In this document: piece by piece, positions 33,500-41,725 of the stretch | Layout of the letters: each line of letters opens with the position of its first letter | How positions within the stretch are numbered: position 1 is the stretch's first letter | Assembly: GCF_001619615.1 (NCBI RefSeq) | Contig: NZ_LQQP01000077.1 | Location: 62,001-126,000 of the forward strand | Direction: 5' to 3' | Length of the DNA: 64,000 bases | Source: Microbacterium sp. T32 | GTDB lineage: Bacteria > Actinomycetota > Actinomycetes > Actinomycetales > Microbacteriaceae | Made by a program: the position numbers and the translations under genes | The notes under the pieces: model-generated | The model's database searches: none | What the model was told of the DNA's origin: nothing | The model's input: only the letters and a program-made list of their open reading frames with translations

Positions 33500-34363
33500 G
33501 TGCTGAACGTTCTGATCCTCTCGGGGCACATGACCACCGAGCACGACAACGCCCACCGTAGCTTCCGCCTGCACAATCAGTGGATCACCACGCTCCTGGA
33601 GGACACCGGGCGCTTCAAAGTCCGCGTCGTCGAGGACCCCCGCGGGCTGCCGGCGAGCGTCATCGACAAGTACGACGTGCTGATCGTCGTGTTCGAGGGC
33701 CGCGACGGCTACCACGACATCGCGACCGGGTTCGGAGCGGAGACGGATGCCGCGATCCTGCGCTTCGTGCACGACGAGGGCAAGGGCATCGTGTGGTTCC
33801 ACGGCTCCGCCGCCCAGGAGGACCGCTGGGGCTACCCCGAGGAATACAACGTCATGCGCGGAGCCAAGCTCAGCGCGTGGGAGACGGGACTGCGCCCGCG
33901 TCCGTGGGGCGAGGCGCTGCTGCGGACCGCCGAGCCCCGGCATCCGATCACCGAGGGCATCAACGACACGTGGACCGTCACCGGTGACGACATCCTCGTC
34001 GGCGTGCAGATGTACGAGGGCGCCCAGGTGCTGCTCACGACGTTCGACGATCTCGAGGCGTACGAGAAGGCGCGCGTGTGGCCGATGTCGCACTACCCCG
34101 TCGACATCCCGCCGGAGGGCATCGCGGCGCTGCCGGGGATCAACACCGACCAGCCGCTCGCGTGGATCAACGAGTACGGCGCGGGCCGGTCGTTCACGAT
34201 CACGATCGGGCACGACATCGACACGTTCCGGCGCATCGAGTTCATCCGGATGTTCCCGCGCGGTGTCGAGTGGGCCGCGACCGGCGAGGTGACGCTCACG
34301 GGCCCCGACCGCCGCGGCGACCGCCGCATCAACCCGTGGCCGTATTACAACGGCGAGGGGTGA
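33500..34363 (+). CDS. ThuA-like glutamine-amidotransferase-fold protein
   Basis: A 287-residue protein beginning VLNVLILSGHMTTEH, with GKGIVWFHGSAA and AWINEYGAGRSFTITIGHD as ThuA-domain landmarks. ThuA works with the ThuB dehydrogenase on 3-keto disaccharides in rhizobia, and here it is flanked by two Gfo dehydrogenases. GTG 33500 begins one base after the preceding stop. A role in isomerising or cleaving keto sugars is inferred. Confidence 0.78.
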   Translation: MLNVLILSGHMTTEHDNAHRSFRLHNQWITTLLEDTGRFKVRVVEDPRGLPASVIDKYDVLIVVFEGRDGYHDIATGFGAETDAAILRFVHDEGKGIVWFHGSAAQEDRWGYPEEYNVMRGAKLSAWETGLRPRPWGEALLRTAEPRHPITEGINDTWTVTGDDILVGVQMYEGAQVLLTTFDDLEAYEKARVWPMSHYPVDIPPEGIAALPGINTDQPLAWINEYGAGRSFTITIGHDIDTFRRIEFIRMFPRGVEWAATGEVTLTGPDRRGDRRINPWPYYNGEG

Positions 34364-35349
34364 TGCTCGGCGTCGGGATTCTGGGGGCGGGCGGCATCGC
34401 CGAACGCGCGATGGTCGAACCGTCGCGGACGGTCGACAGCGTCGAGGTCGTGGCCATCGGAGCGCGCGATCCGGAGCGGGCCCGAGCCTTCGCCGACCGC
34501 CTCGCTCTCCCCGCGTGGGGCGACTACGACGCGGTGCTCTCCGACCCGCGGATCGACCTCGTGTACCTCGCGCTGCCGCCGATCGTCCACGCGCAGTGGG
34601 CGGCGCGGGCGCTCGAGGCCGGGAAGCACGTCCTGTGCGAGAAGCCCCTGTCCGCGAACGGCACGACCGCCGCAGCGATCGCGGATACGGCGGATGCCAC
34701 CGGCCGACGCGCGTTCGTCGGCTTCCACTACCGCCTGCATCCGTTCATCGCGGACCTCCTCTCCACGATCGCGTCGGGGATTCTCGGTGACGTGGCGCGG
34801 GTCGAGGTGGACTTCAGCATCCCGCACTTCGTCGTGAAGCCCGGCAACATCCGCCTCGACGGCGACCTGGCCGGCGGAGCCGTGATGGACGTCGGCTGCT
34901 ACGCGGTCGATCTGCTCCGGGCGGCGTGGGGTGAGCCCGAGGTGGTCTCGGCGTCGGCGCGGACGTACGACGCCGACCCCCGCATCGACCTCCAGGCCGA
35001 CGCCGAACTGCGGTTGCCCGGTGGCATCCCGGCCGCGGTTCGGGCGTCGTTCCTCGGCGACGACACCGGCGCGATGGAGGTGCGGGCCCTCGGGAGCGCC
35101 GCGTCGCTGCGGGCGACGAGCGTCATCGTGCCGCAGTGGGGAGCGACGCTCACCGTGACATCGTCTGACGGCGAGGTGCTCCGCTCGGTCGCGGCGGAGC
35201 CGGGGGAGAACAGTTACGCGCGGCAGCTCGAGCACTTGCGCGACGTGCTCGCCGACGGCTCGCCGAGCGTCCTCGACGCCCGCGACGGCGCGGGGACGAT
35301 GCGGATGGTCGACGCGATCTATCGGGCGGCGGGACTTCAGCCGCGCTGA
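34363..35349 (+). CDS. Gfo/Idh/MocA oxidoreductase
   Basis: A 328-residue protein with GVGILGAGGIAERA at the nucleotide site, HVLCEKPLSANG as the catalytic EKP motif and GGAVMDVGCYAVDLLR in the substrate domain. The latter is typical of 1,5-anhydro-fructose reductase and xylose dehydrogenase relatives. An anhydro-sugar reductase would fit well, since C-deglycosylation releases anhydro-keto sugars. It overlaps the ThuA gene (TGATG) and ends the plus-strand operon. Confidence 0.78.
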   Translation: MLGVGILGAGGIAERAMVEPSRTVDSVEVVAIGARDPERARAFADRLALPAWGDYDAVLSDPRIDLVYLALPPIVHAQWAARALEAGKHVLCEKPLSANGTTAAAIADTADATGRRAFVGFHYRLHPFIADLLSTIASGILGDVARVEVDFSIPHFVVKPGNIRLDGDLAGGAVMDVGCYAVDLLRAAWGEPEVVSASARTYDADPRIDLQADAELRLPGGIPAAVRASFLGDDTGAMEVRALGSAASLRATSVIVPQWGATLTVTSSDGEVLRSVAAEPGENSYARQLEHLRDVLADGSPSVLDARDGAGTMRMVDAIYRAAGLQPR

Positions 35350-35374
35350 CGGGCGCGGCGGTATCGTCGGGACG

Positions 35375-35803
35375 ATGAGCCCTTCCCCCGCCGTCGAGAC
35401 CGCCACCCTGGCTGACATTGACGCGCTGCTGGCGTTCTGGGCGATCGCGGGCGAGAACGACGCGCGGCCGAGCGACTCGGCTCCCGTGGTTGAGGCGCTG
35501 CTGTGCCGTGACCCCGAGGCCGTGCTCGTCGTGCGGTCGGAGGGCCGGATCGTCGGTACCGTCATCGCGGGCTGGGACGGGTGGCGCGCCCACCTCTATC
35601 GCCTCGCCGTGCACCCCGATCACCGCCGCCAGGGCCTCGCCCGAGTCCTCCTCGACGCAGCCGAGGACCGTCTTCGCGCGCTCGGCGCCGGGCGCTTCGA
35701 CGCGATGGTGCTCGAGGGCAACGACCTCGGCGCGTCCGCGTGGGCGGCTCGCGGGTATGCGCCGCAGCCCGAGTGGCGACGGTGGGTGCATTCCGCGCGT
35801 TGA
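35375..35803 (+). CDS. GNAT-family N-acetyltransferase
   Basis: A 142-residue protein with the acetyl-CoA-binding segment LAVHPDHRRQGLARVLLDA (motif A, Arg/Gln-x-x-Gly) and an N-terminal TLADIDALLAFW. Substrate unknown. It begins 26 nt after the dehydrogenase gene and may be carried along without a role in the pathway. Confidence 0.8.
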   Translation: MSPSPAVETATLADIDALLAFWAIAGENDARPSDSAPVVEALLCRDPEAVLVVRSEGRIVGTVIAGWDGWRAHLYRLAVHPDHRRQGLARVLLDAAEDRLRALGAGRFDAMVLEGNDLGASAWAARGYAPQPEWRRWVHSAR

Positions 35804-35929
35804 CGCCGGGGCGTCCGCGCCGAGAGAACAGGGTATGCCGCGGTGATCCACTGATTTCTCGTTGACCGTCCTGTGCCCCGTCCGGTGGCTGCCATGCATT
35901 CGGCCGTCTTGAGCCCGCTTAGTCGGCGG

Positions 35930-36628
35930 TCACGGAACGAACTTCTTCGCGGCGAGCGTCTTGAAGTAACCGCGTCGAAGCGAGCGTTCCGCATTGTCGC
36001 TCTTCGTCGAGAAGAAATCGCGCTCCGACGACGAGAGCCCTACCGACGCGATCTTGGCTTCGAGCAGCGTGAGAGTGCAGCACAGGTCGGCGGCCTGAAA
36101 GAGGCTGTAATCGGCTGGTGCAACTTTCCTCACCTCGGCAGAGCCGAGCAGCGCGCTGAGCACGCTGTTCACCAGATTCGTGATCTCCCTTTGTCCGTTG
36201 TCGTAGTAGACGACGACACGTTCCCACGAAGAGAAGTAGTCGTAGTTCTCACGGACGAACGTGCCCAGGTCTCGTGACATCGCGGTGATCAAGCGGTCGG
36301 AGGTATCGAGATCGCGTTTTGAGAACACCCACGACAGATGCTGGACGCGACAGTGCCGCACGAAGTCGACGAGTACGCGAAAGAGTGCCCGTCGCTCGCC
36401 GAGCTCCATCCAGCGATAGTCCTGCTCTCGGCGTATGAGAGGACCGGTGTGGATGGCGTGATCGCGGGGAAGCCCCCGATCCGTGAGAGCGTCGTGGATC
36501 TTGTCGAGGTGAGCCCCGATGTCAGCGTCTTGGTCGTGGAATACGAGACTCAGGACGTAGAACGGTGAATGCTTCTCGTACGGGCCGAAGTCCCCCGACT
36601 CATCGATGAAGATGCTGAGTTCGCGCAA
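35930..36628 (-). CDS. DUF3800 domain protein
   Basis: A 232-residue protein starting LRELSIFIDESGDFG, the acidic DESG opening of the DUF3800 family, with VVVYYDNGQREITNLVN and FQAADLCCTLTLLEAK later. The family is RNase H-like and is often linked to mobile elements or defence islands; its function is not established. TTG 36628 four nt after GGAGG is the preferred start. It lies in a low-density gap between two catabolic operons and may be an insertion. Confidence 0.7.
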   Translation of the reverse strand: MRELSIFIDESGDFGPYEKHSPFYVLSLVFHDQDADIGAHLDKIHDALTDRGLPRDHAIHTGPLIRREQDYRWMELGERRALFRVLVDFVRHCRVQHLSWVFSKRDLDTSDRLITAMSRDLGTFVRENYDYFSSWERVVVYYDNGQREITNLVNSVLSALLGSAEVRKVAPADYSLFQAADLCCTLTLLEAKIASVGLSSSERDFFSTKSDNAERSLRRGYFKTLAAKKFVP

Positions 36629-36853
36629 AGCGCCTCCGGAAATGACTTCAGGCGGACATCGTCCGCCTGAAGTGTGACGAGGGATGTCCCCGTCTAGAGG
36701 GTGGACCAGGGCCTCGCGGCCAGCCCAGGCGTCCATTGTAGCGTTCCTCGCGCGCGTACGGCGAGGAGGAAGCGAGCCCTGCGGCGCACCTCAGCAAGGG
36801 GGCGGCGCAGGCGAGAGCGCTGTGCTGGCAGCCCCGAGGACGGATTCGGATGA

Positions 36854-36923
36854 GAACAGGGGATCGCACCGGTGCAGGACGCCTGCGTCTGACGGCATCC
36901 GGTTCGGGCGCGATCCCCTGTTC
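36854..36923 (-). terminator. Long hairpin at the end of the minus-strand deglycosidase operon
   Basis: GAACAGGGGATCGC (36854-36867) pairs perfectly with GCGATCCCCTGTTC (36910-36923), with nested ACCGG/CCGGT and GCAGG/CCTGC stems inside. It begins 8 nt beyond the stop of the gene ending at 36932. The 303-nt gap 36629-36931 holds no other recognisable feature. Confidence 0.7.
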
Positions 36924-36931
36924 GGGCGGGG

Positions 36932-37921
36932 TCAGGCGGGGACGCGCGTCCCCTCGAGCAGCGGCTGCAGCACCTTCTGCACGTACCAGCCCGCCACCAT
37001 CGTGCTCTCGGCGGGGTGGGGGCTCTGGTCGGACTCGACGACGATCCAGCCCCGGTAGCCGTGCTCGGCCAGCGCGCCCACGAAGCCCTCGAAGTCGACC
37101 AGCGCGCGCTCGTCGCTCGGCTCGTAGAACCAGCGCAGGATCTTGCGCGCGCCGCCCTCGGTGCGGATGAACTGCTCGGCGTGCGGCGTCGACGCCTCCG
37201 CGTCGTCCACCGTCTCGCGGGCGTCCTTCAGCTGCACGTGCACCACGCGGTCGGCGTACCGCCGGTACAGCGCGACGGGGTCGATCCCCGCGATCGCGTA
37301 CTCGGCGGTGTCGATCGCGACGCCCACCGTTTCGGCATCCGTCGCCGCCAGCAGACGATGGATGCCATCGTCCAGGCGCAGCGCGGAGAGGAAGTCGACG
37401 TGCAGGCCGAGGGCGATGCCGTCCGCGGCGACCGCCGGGCCGACCGTGTTCCACAGGTCGGCCAGCACGCCGATCTGCTCGTCGGAGAGCGGCCCCGTCT
37501 GCCACGCCGACGGCGCAGCACGCACCACCAGCACACTGCCCCCGAGGCGGCGGAGGGCACCTGCGAACCACCGGGCGGTGCGCACGATCTGATCCACCGA
37601 CGCCGGGTCCAGCGGGTCGGGCCCGCGCCCCATCTCGACCTCGAATCCGACGGACGGGTCGTAGACGTAGCTGCTCACGGCGTCGAGCGCGCACGCGGAC
37701 AGCACGTCGCGGAATCCCTCGAGCGAGCCGTAGAGGTCGGCGATCTGCTGCGGCTTCCCGAGCGGCTCCCACGCGCCAAAGCTCACGGCGGTGAGCTCCA
37801 CGCCCGAGAAGCCGCTGATCGACACGGTCTTGAACGCGCGCTCGTGCTCGCGCTTGCGCACGAACGAGTCGATGTTCGTGTCCCACTGGTTGACGGCGTA
37901 GGCCCAGCGCACGTCGCTCAT
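36932..37921 (-). CDS. Sugar phosphate isomerase/epimerase (TIM barrel)
   Basis: A 329-residue protein with GLHVDFLS, VAIDTAEYAIAG, VVHVQLKDAR and IVVESDQSPH as likely metal-site strands. It is the last gene of a four-gene minus-strand operon (40297 to 36932). The start is ATG 37921, overlapping the preceding stop (TGATG); GTG 37924 is an alternative. It is related to the 37921-38877 product but clearly diverged. Likely acts on the released sugar. Confidence 0.75.
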   Translation of the reverse strand: MSDVRWAYAVNQWDTNIDSFVRKREHERAFKTVSISGFSGVELTAVSFGAWEPLGKPQQIADLYGSLEGFRDVLSACALDAVSSYVYDPSVGFEVEMGRGPDPLDPASVDQIVRTARWFAGALRRLGGSVLVVRAAPSAWQTGPLSDEQIGVLADLWNTVGPAVAADGIALGLHVDFLSALRLDDGIHRLLAATDAETVGVAIDTAEYAIAGIDPVALYRRYADRVVHVQLKDARETVDDAEASTPHAEQFIRTEGGARKILRWFYEPSDERALVDFEGFVGALAEHGYRGWIVVESDQSPHPAESTMVAGWYVQKVLQPLLEGTRVPA

Positions 37922-38877
37922 CACGCCACCTTCTCGTTGTAGATGCCGTCCAGCACGTTCTTGGCGTACCAGCGCGAGATCGCGGTGCTCTCGGCGTAGT
38001 CGCCGCCGAGCTTGTCGGCCTTGTCGTGCTCGACGCTGATCCAGCCGGTGTACGCGTTGTCGCGCACCGAGCGCATCATCGCCTCGAAGTCGACGAGCCC
38101 TTCATCGGTGCCCATCTCGTAGAACCATTTCTCGGTCGTCTTCGCCGAGACCTCGGCATCCGGGAACATCCGATAGTCGTCGTTGACGTCCTTGTGGCGG
38201 GTGTCCTTGAAGTGGAAGCCCGTCACGCGCTCGTGGTGCTTCTCGTACACGGCGACCGGGTCGACGTCGGCGATGCAGTGCTGCGCGGTGTCGACGAAGA
38301 ACTTCACGTAGCGCGGGTCGGCGTAGGAGTAGAAGCGGTCGATCTGGTCGCGCGTGCGGATGCCGGCGTAGAACTCGTGGTGGCAGGTGAGGTTGACGCC
38401 GTACTGCTGCGTGAGCTCGCCGACCTTTCCCCAGATATCGGCCGCGTGCTTGAGGCCGTCGTCGGGCACGCCGGCCTCGTCGAAGTACCGCGATCCGGGC
38501 ATCACGATGATGTTGTCGAGCTGGATGCCGGACCACATGTCCAGCGTCCGCTGGAAGTCCTCGAGGATCGTGGCGTGCGTCGCGGGCACCTCGGGTGCGT
38601 AGCGATCGGGCGAGTAGTAGACGCCGTGGAACGTGTTGACGATCCGCTCGAGTCCCTGCTCCTGCACGAACTCCTGGTAGTTGGCCACCGACCCGTACTG
38701 CTCGAAGATCTGCCAGATCCGGAAGTCGAAGGTGTCGATCGCGTCGAACCCGACCGCCGCGACCTGCTGCAGGAAGCGCTTCATCGCGAGGCGCGACTGC
38801 CATTGGTCGTAGGGTCCGGCGGGTCCTTGGGCCCGCCAGTGGTCCATATAGCTCCACTTGATGGGTCGATCGGTCAT
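37921..38877 (-). CDS. Sugar phosphate isomerase/epimerase (TIM barrel)
   Basis: A 318-residue protein beginning IKWSYMDHWRAQGPAG, with TCHHEFYAG, KFFVDTAQHCIAD, TGFHFKDTRH and WISVEHDKAD as metal-site strands. It overlaps its upstream neighbour (ATGA), is third in the operon, and carries the C-terminal SRWYAKNVLDGIYNEKVA seen in similar form in 36932. The two are probably ancient duplicates acting in sequence or as a complex. Confidence 0.75.
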   Translation of the reverse strand: MTDRPIKWSYMDHWRAQGPAGPYDQWQSRLAMKRFLQQVAAVGFDAIDTFDFRIWQIFEQYGSVANYQEFVQEQGLERIVNTFHGVYYSPDRYAPEVPATHATILEDFQRTLDMWSGIQLDNIIVMPGSRYFDEAGVPDDGLKHAADIWGKVGELTQQYGVNLTCHHEFYAGIRTRDQIDRFYSYADPRYVKFFVDTAQHCIADVDPVAVYEKHHERVTGFHFKDTRHKDVNDDYRMFPDAEVSAKTTEKWFYEMGTDEGLVDFEAMMRSVRDNAYTGWISVEHDKADKLGGDYAESTAISRWYAKNVLDGIYNEKVA

Positions 38878-39887
38878 GGCGTGCTCGCTTTCTGCAGCGT
38901 TTCGGAGGGGTGACGGTCGGAGAGGAGACCGGCGGCCAGCGAGAGATGACGCGAGGTCGTCTCCCACGGGTCGTCGTCGAGCCACTCCTGGCCGCCCCAC
39001 TCGCTGCAGAGCGTGCCGGTGAAGCCCGTCGCGGCGAGGGCGGTGCCCACGTCGCGGATCGGGTCGGAAATTCGATCGTCGGCGTCGTCGAGATCCCAGA
39101 ACTTCAGGTGGACCCCGCCGAGCAGGGGCAGGACGGATGCCACATCGGCGATGTCCGAGCGCCCGAAGCGGACGAGCAGGTTCATGTACAACGTGTCCAC
39201 CGGCCCCGGGACGCGCCCCGACCGCAGGTGGTCGATGACGGCGCCGTGGGTCTCGGGCTCACGCCAGTGGTCGCGCAGGCGGGCCACGAGAGCCGGGTCC
39301 ACGCCACCGCGAGAGAGGGCGTCGAGGTAGGACACGGGGAGCGCCGGCATGAGCATGCTGATGTCCAGCAGCAGCCGGACGCGCGGGCTGTCGATCGCCG
39401 CGATCCGCGCGTACGCCTCGGGTACCGCGGCGGGAGTCCCGTGCCCCTGTGCCTCCTCGTACAGCACGAGGTCGAGCTCCTCGAGCAGCGGCAGCGCGCG
39501 CTCGAGCAGCGCGCCCGCCTGGCCGAGCGGGAGACGCACGCCCTGCGCGCCGAGCGCGGCGGAGGTGCGCAGCTGCGGTTCGAGGAACGCCAGGCGCTCG
39601 TCGTCGGTGCGGCGGTGATGTCCGTCCCACTCGTCGATGCTCACGCCGACGATGCTCACGCGTCCGCCCGCGGCGTCGAGACGCTCCTGCAGGGCGCGGG
39701 CCTCGGCGAGCGTGGCCGCCGGGTAGCCGCGCCACAGCTGCCCGAGCTCCACCTCGATCGCGGAGGCGAGGCCGCGTTCGACGAGCGTCAGGGCGAGGTC
39801 GGGCGCCGTGCGCTCGGCGCGCACGACCTCGGGCGTGAGGTTGAACGCGCTCGCCGAGAGCGTCCAGCCCGCGGGCAGCGCGCTCAC
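38874..39887 (-). CDS. Third separate deglycosidase alpha subunit-like TIM barrel
   Basis: A 337-residue protein of the CarB/DgpB type. Predicted metal ligands are Glu144 (VLYEEAQG), Asp175 (LLLDIS), His260 (GVHLKFWD) and Glu296 (CSEWGG). It is the most divergent of the alpha copies: EEAQ replaces the usual EIHA. GTG 39887 overlaps the beta-subunit stop (GTGA), pairing it with 39884-40297. Confidence 0.7.
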   Translation of the reverse strand: MSALPAGWTLSASAFNLTPEVVRAERTAPDLALTLVERGLASAIEVELGQLWRGYPAATLAEARALQERLDAAGGRVSIVGVSIDEWDGHHRRTDDERLAFLEPQLRTSAALGAQGVRLPLGQAGALLERALPLLEELDLVLYEEAQGHGTPAAVPEAYARIAAIDSPRVRLLLDISMLMPALPVSYLDALSRGGVDPALVARLRDHWREPETHGAVIDHLRSGRVPGPVDTLYMNLLVRFGRSDIADVASVLPLLGGVHLKFWDLDDADDRISDPIRDVGTALAATGFTGTLCSEWGGQEWLDDDPWETTSRHLSLAAGLLSDRHPSETLQKASTP

Positions 39888-40297
39888 GCGAGGCTCCCGA
39901 CGTCGCGCGAGACGCCCGTCGTCGAGGTCTCGGTGTCCAGCGCACGGGTGAAGAAGAAGGGAAGGGCGAGGGGCCCGTCGGGTCCGCCGTCGAGGTACGG
40001 CACCTCGAGACGGAACGACACCGACACCTCGTGGATGCCAGGGCTCGCGGCATCCGTCACGTGCAGGGCGACGCGGTCCTGTACGTGCCACCACCGGGTC
40101 TCGGCCTCGAGGGCGGCGGGATCGACGCGGCGGTCGCCGAGCTGGACCGTCGCGGGCAGGGGGCGACCGTCGATCCGCACCTCGGGCTCGACGAGACCGG
40201 CGAGGGGGAGTGAGCGGATCCACGGGAGGGAGAGCCGGAGGGCATACCCGTCGGGGAGGATGTGCAGCGCATCGTCGCGCAGCGCGGACAGGACCAT
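39884..40297 (-). CDS. Third separate deglycosidase beta subunit-like protein (DUF6379)
   Basis: A 137-residue protein with LRLSLPWIRSLPLAG, ETRWWHVQDRVAL and VSFRLEVPYLDGGPDGP, matching the family pattern. It is coupled to the 38874 alpha subunit. A -10-like TAGATT lies about 15 nt before the ATG and no Shine-Dalgarno sequence is evident, so the mRNA may be leaderless. The promoter shares an element with the 27504 operon. Confidence 0.7.
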   Translation of the reverse strand: MVLSALRDDALHILPDGYALRLSLPWIRSLPLAGLVEPEVRIDGRPLPATVQLGDRRVDPAALEAETRWWHVQDRVALHVTDAASPGIHEVSVSFRLEVPYLDGGPDGPLALPFFFTRALDTETSTTGVSRDVGSLA

Positions 40298-40304
40298 AAG
40301 CCCT

Positions 40305-40324
40305 GAATCTACTGACTAATGTCG
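40305..40324 (-). promoter_or_regulatory. Promoter element of the minus-strand deglycosidase operon
   Basis: On the minus strand CGACATTAGTCAGTAGATTC carries TAGATT as a possible -10 and repeats the CGACATTAG-N3-GTAGA pattern found at 27436-27456. It lies between the ROK regulator stop and the operon's first ATG. Confidence 0.45.
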
Positions 40325-40340
40325 AAAAGGGGAAGAAGTC

Positions 40341-41615
40341 TTACGCGGGCTGCGCCTCGCCGCGGATCGCGGCGAGCGTCGGACGGCCTTCCGCGAACCA
40401 CCGGGGGAACACCGCCTCGAACAGCTGCTCGCGGGCGAGATCGACGCCGCCGCGGAGTGGCTCCCGCGCGTCGTTGACGCTCGTCACGATCGCCAGATCG
40501 CGCGTGGCGAGCGGCAGGGAGAGTTCGTACACGCGGTGGCGCACCTCGGCGAGGAACAGCTCGCCGGCCGCCGCGACGGCCCCGCCGATGACGATGACGC
40601 TCGGGTTGAACATGTTCACGAGGGCGGCGACCGCCTCGCCGATCTGGCGCGCGGAGGCCTGGATGAGCGAGATCGCCAGCGCGTCGCCCCGTTCGGCGGC
40701 CTTCGAGATGTCCTCCGGAGCGAGCTCGGCGCCGGAGGCGATGATGTCGGCGAGGGCGCCCGCGCCTCCCGCCGCGACGGCGTCCTTCGCATCGCGCACC
40801 AGCGCCCAGCCGCCGGCCACGGCTTCGAGGCATCCGATCTTCCCGCACCGACACTGCTGCTGCGCGCCTGGGACCCGCACGTGCCCCATGTCGCCCGCCG
40901 CGCCGTTCGCGCCGCGGTGCAGGCGCCCGTGCGACACGAGGCCCGCACCGATGCCGGTGCCGACCTTGCAGTAGATGAGGTCGGGGTTGTCCTCCCGCCG
41001 ACGTGCGCGCTCGCCGGCGGCCAGGATGTTGACGTCGTTGTCGACCCAGACCGGAGCCGAGTAGCGCTCCTCGAAGCGGGAGCGGACGTCGAAGTTGTTC
41101 CACCCGGGCATGATCGGCGGTGCCACCGGGCGGCCCGTCTCGAAGTCGACCGGTCCGGGGACGCCCACGACGACGGCCCAGACCGCGGGGTTGCCGTCGG
41201 CCTCGAGCAGGTCGTCGACCATCGCCGTCGCGACCGAGAGCGTCTCGTCGGGGCCCTTCGCGATGTCCCACACGCGGTGCGCCTCCACGCGGATCTCGCC
41301 GTCGAGATCGGTGACCCCCACGTGGATGTGCAGGCCGCCGAGGGCGCACACGACGATGCGTCCGCGCTCGGAGCGGAAGCGGAGAGTGCGCGGGGCGCGA
41401 CCGCCGGAGGAGGGGGCGAACTCGGCGTCTTCGAGGAATCCCATCTCGACCGCGCGGTCGACCCGCTGCGTCACGACGCCGCGACCGAGTCCCGTGACGC
41501 GGCCGATCTCGGGACGCGTCACCGCCTCGCCGAGCCGGACCATGTTCACGATCCGCAGCAGGCTGGTGACCTCGTCGGTCTGAGCGCCGAAGCGAAGCGT
41601 GGAGACGTTGGCCAT
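40341..41615 (-). CDS. ROK-family transcriptional regulator
   Basis: A 424-residue protein. An N-terminal winged helix (VTRPEIGRVTGLGRGVVTQRVD near residues 33-54) is followed by a ROK sugar-kinase-like domain. The zinc-binding cluster CRCGKIGCLEAVAGG is intact, as is GHVRVPG upstream of it. Such proteins are usually sugar-responsive repressors. It lies directly ahead of the minus-strand deglycosidase operon (43 nt) and divergent from the 41726 dehydrogenase, so it is the prime candidate for their regulation. It sits at the end of the island. Confidence 0.85.
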   Translation of the reverse strand: MANVSTLRFGAQTDEVTSLLRIVNMVRLGEAVTRPEIGRVTGLGRGVVTQRVDRAVEMGFLEDAEFAPSSGGRAPRTLRFRSERGRIVVCALGGLHIHVGVTDLDGEIRVEAHRVWDIAKGPDETLSVATAMVDDLLEADGNPAVWAVVVGVPGPVDFETGRPVAPPIMPGWNNFDVRSRFEERYSAPVWVDNDVNILAAGERARRREDNPDLIYCKVGTGIGAGLVSHGRLHRGANGAAGDMGHVRVPGAQQQCRCGKIGCLEAVAGGWALVRDAKDAVAAGGAGALADIIASGAELAPEDISKAAERGDALAISLIQASARQIGEAVAALVNMFNPSVIVIGGAVAAAGELFLAEVRHRVYELSLPLATRDLAIVTSVNDAREPLRGGVDLAREQLFEAVFPRWFAEGRPTLAAIRGEAQPA

Positions 41616-41725
41616 GCTCGATCTTCACACAAGCGACCCCTCTCGTTCCCGGTTTCGCGTCATCTATGGTTCATTAGTCTCGAACTTCAGCGTCATTCGT
41701 GCTGAAGTGGCCGCGAAGGAGCGAC

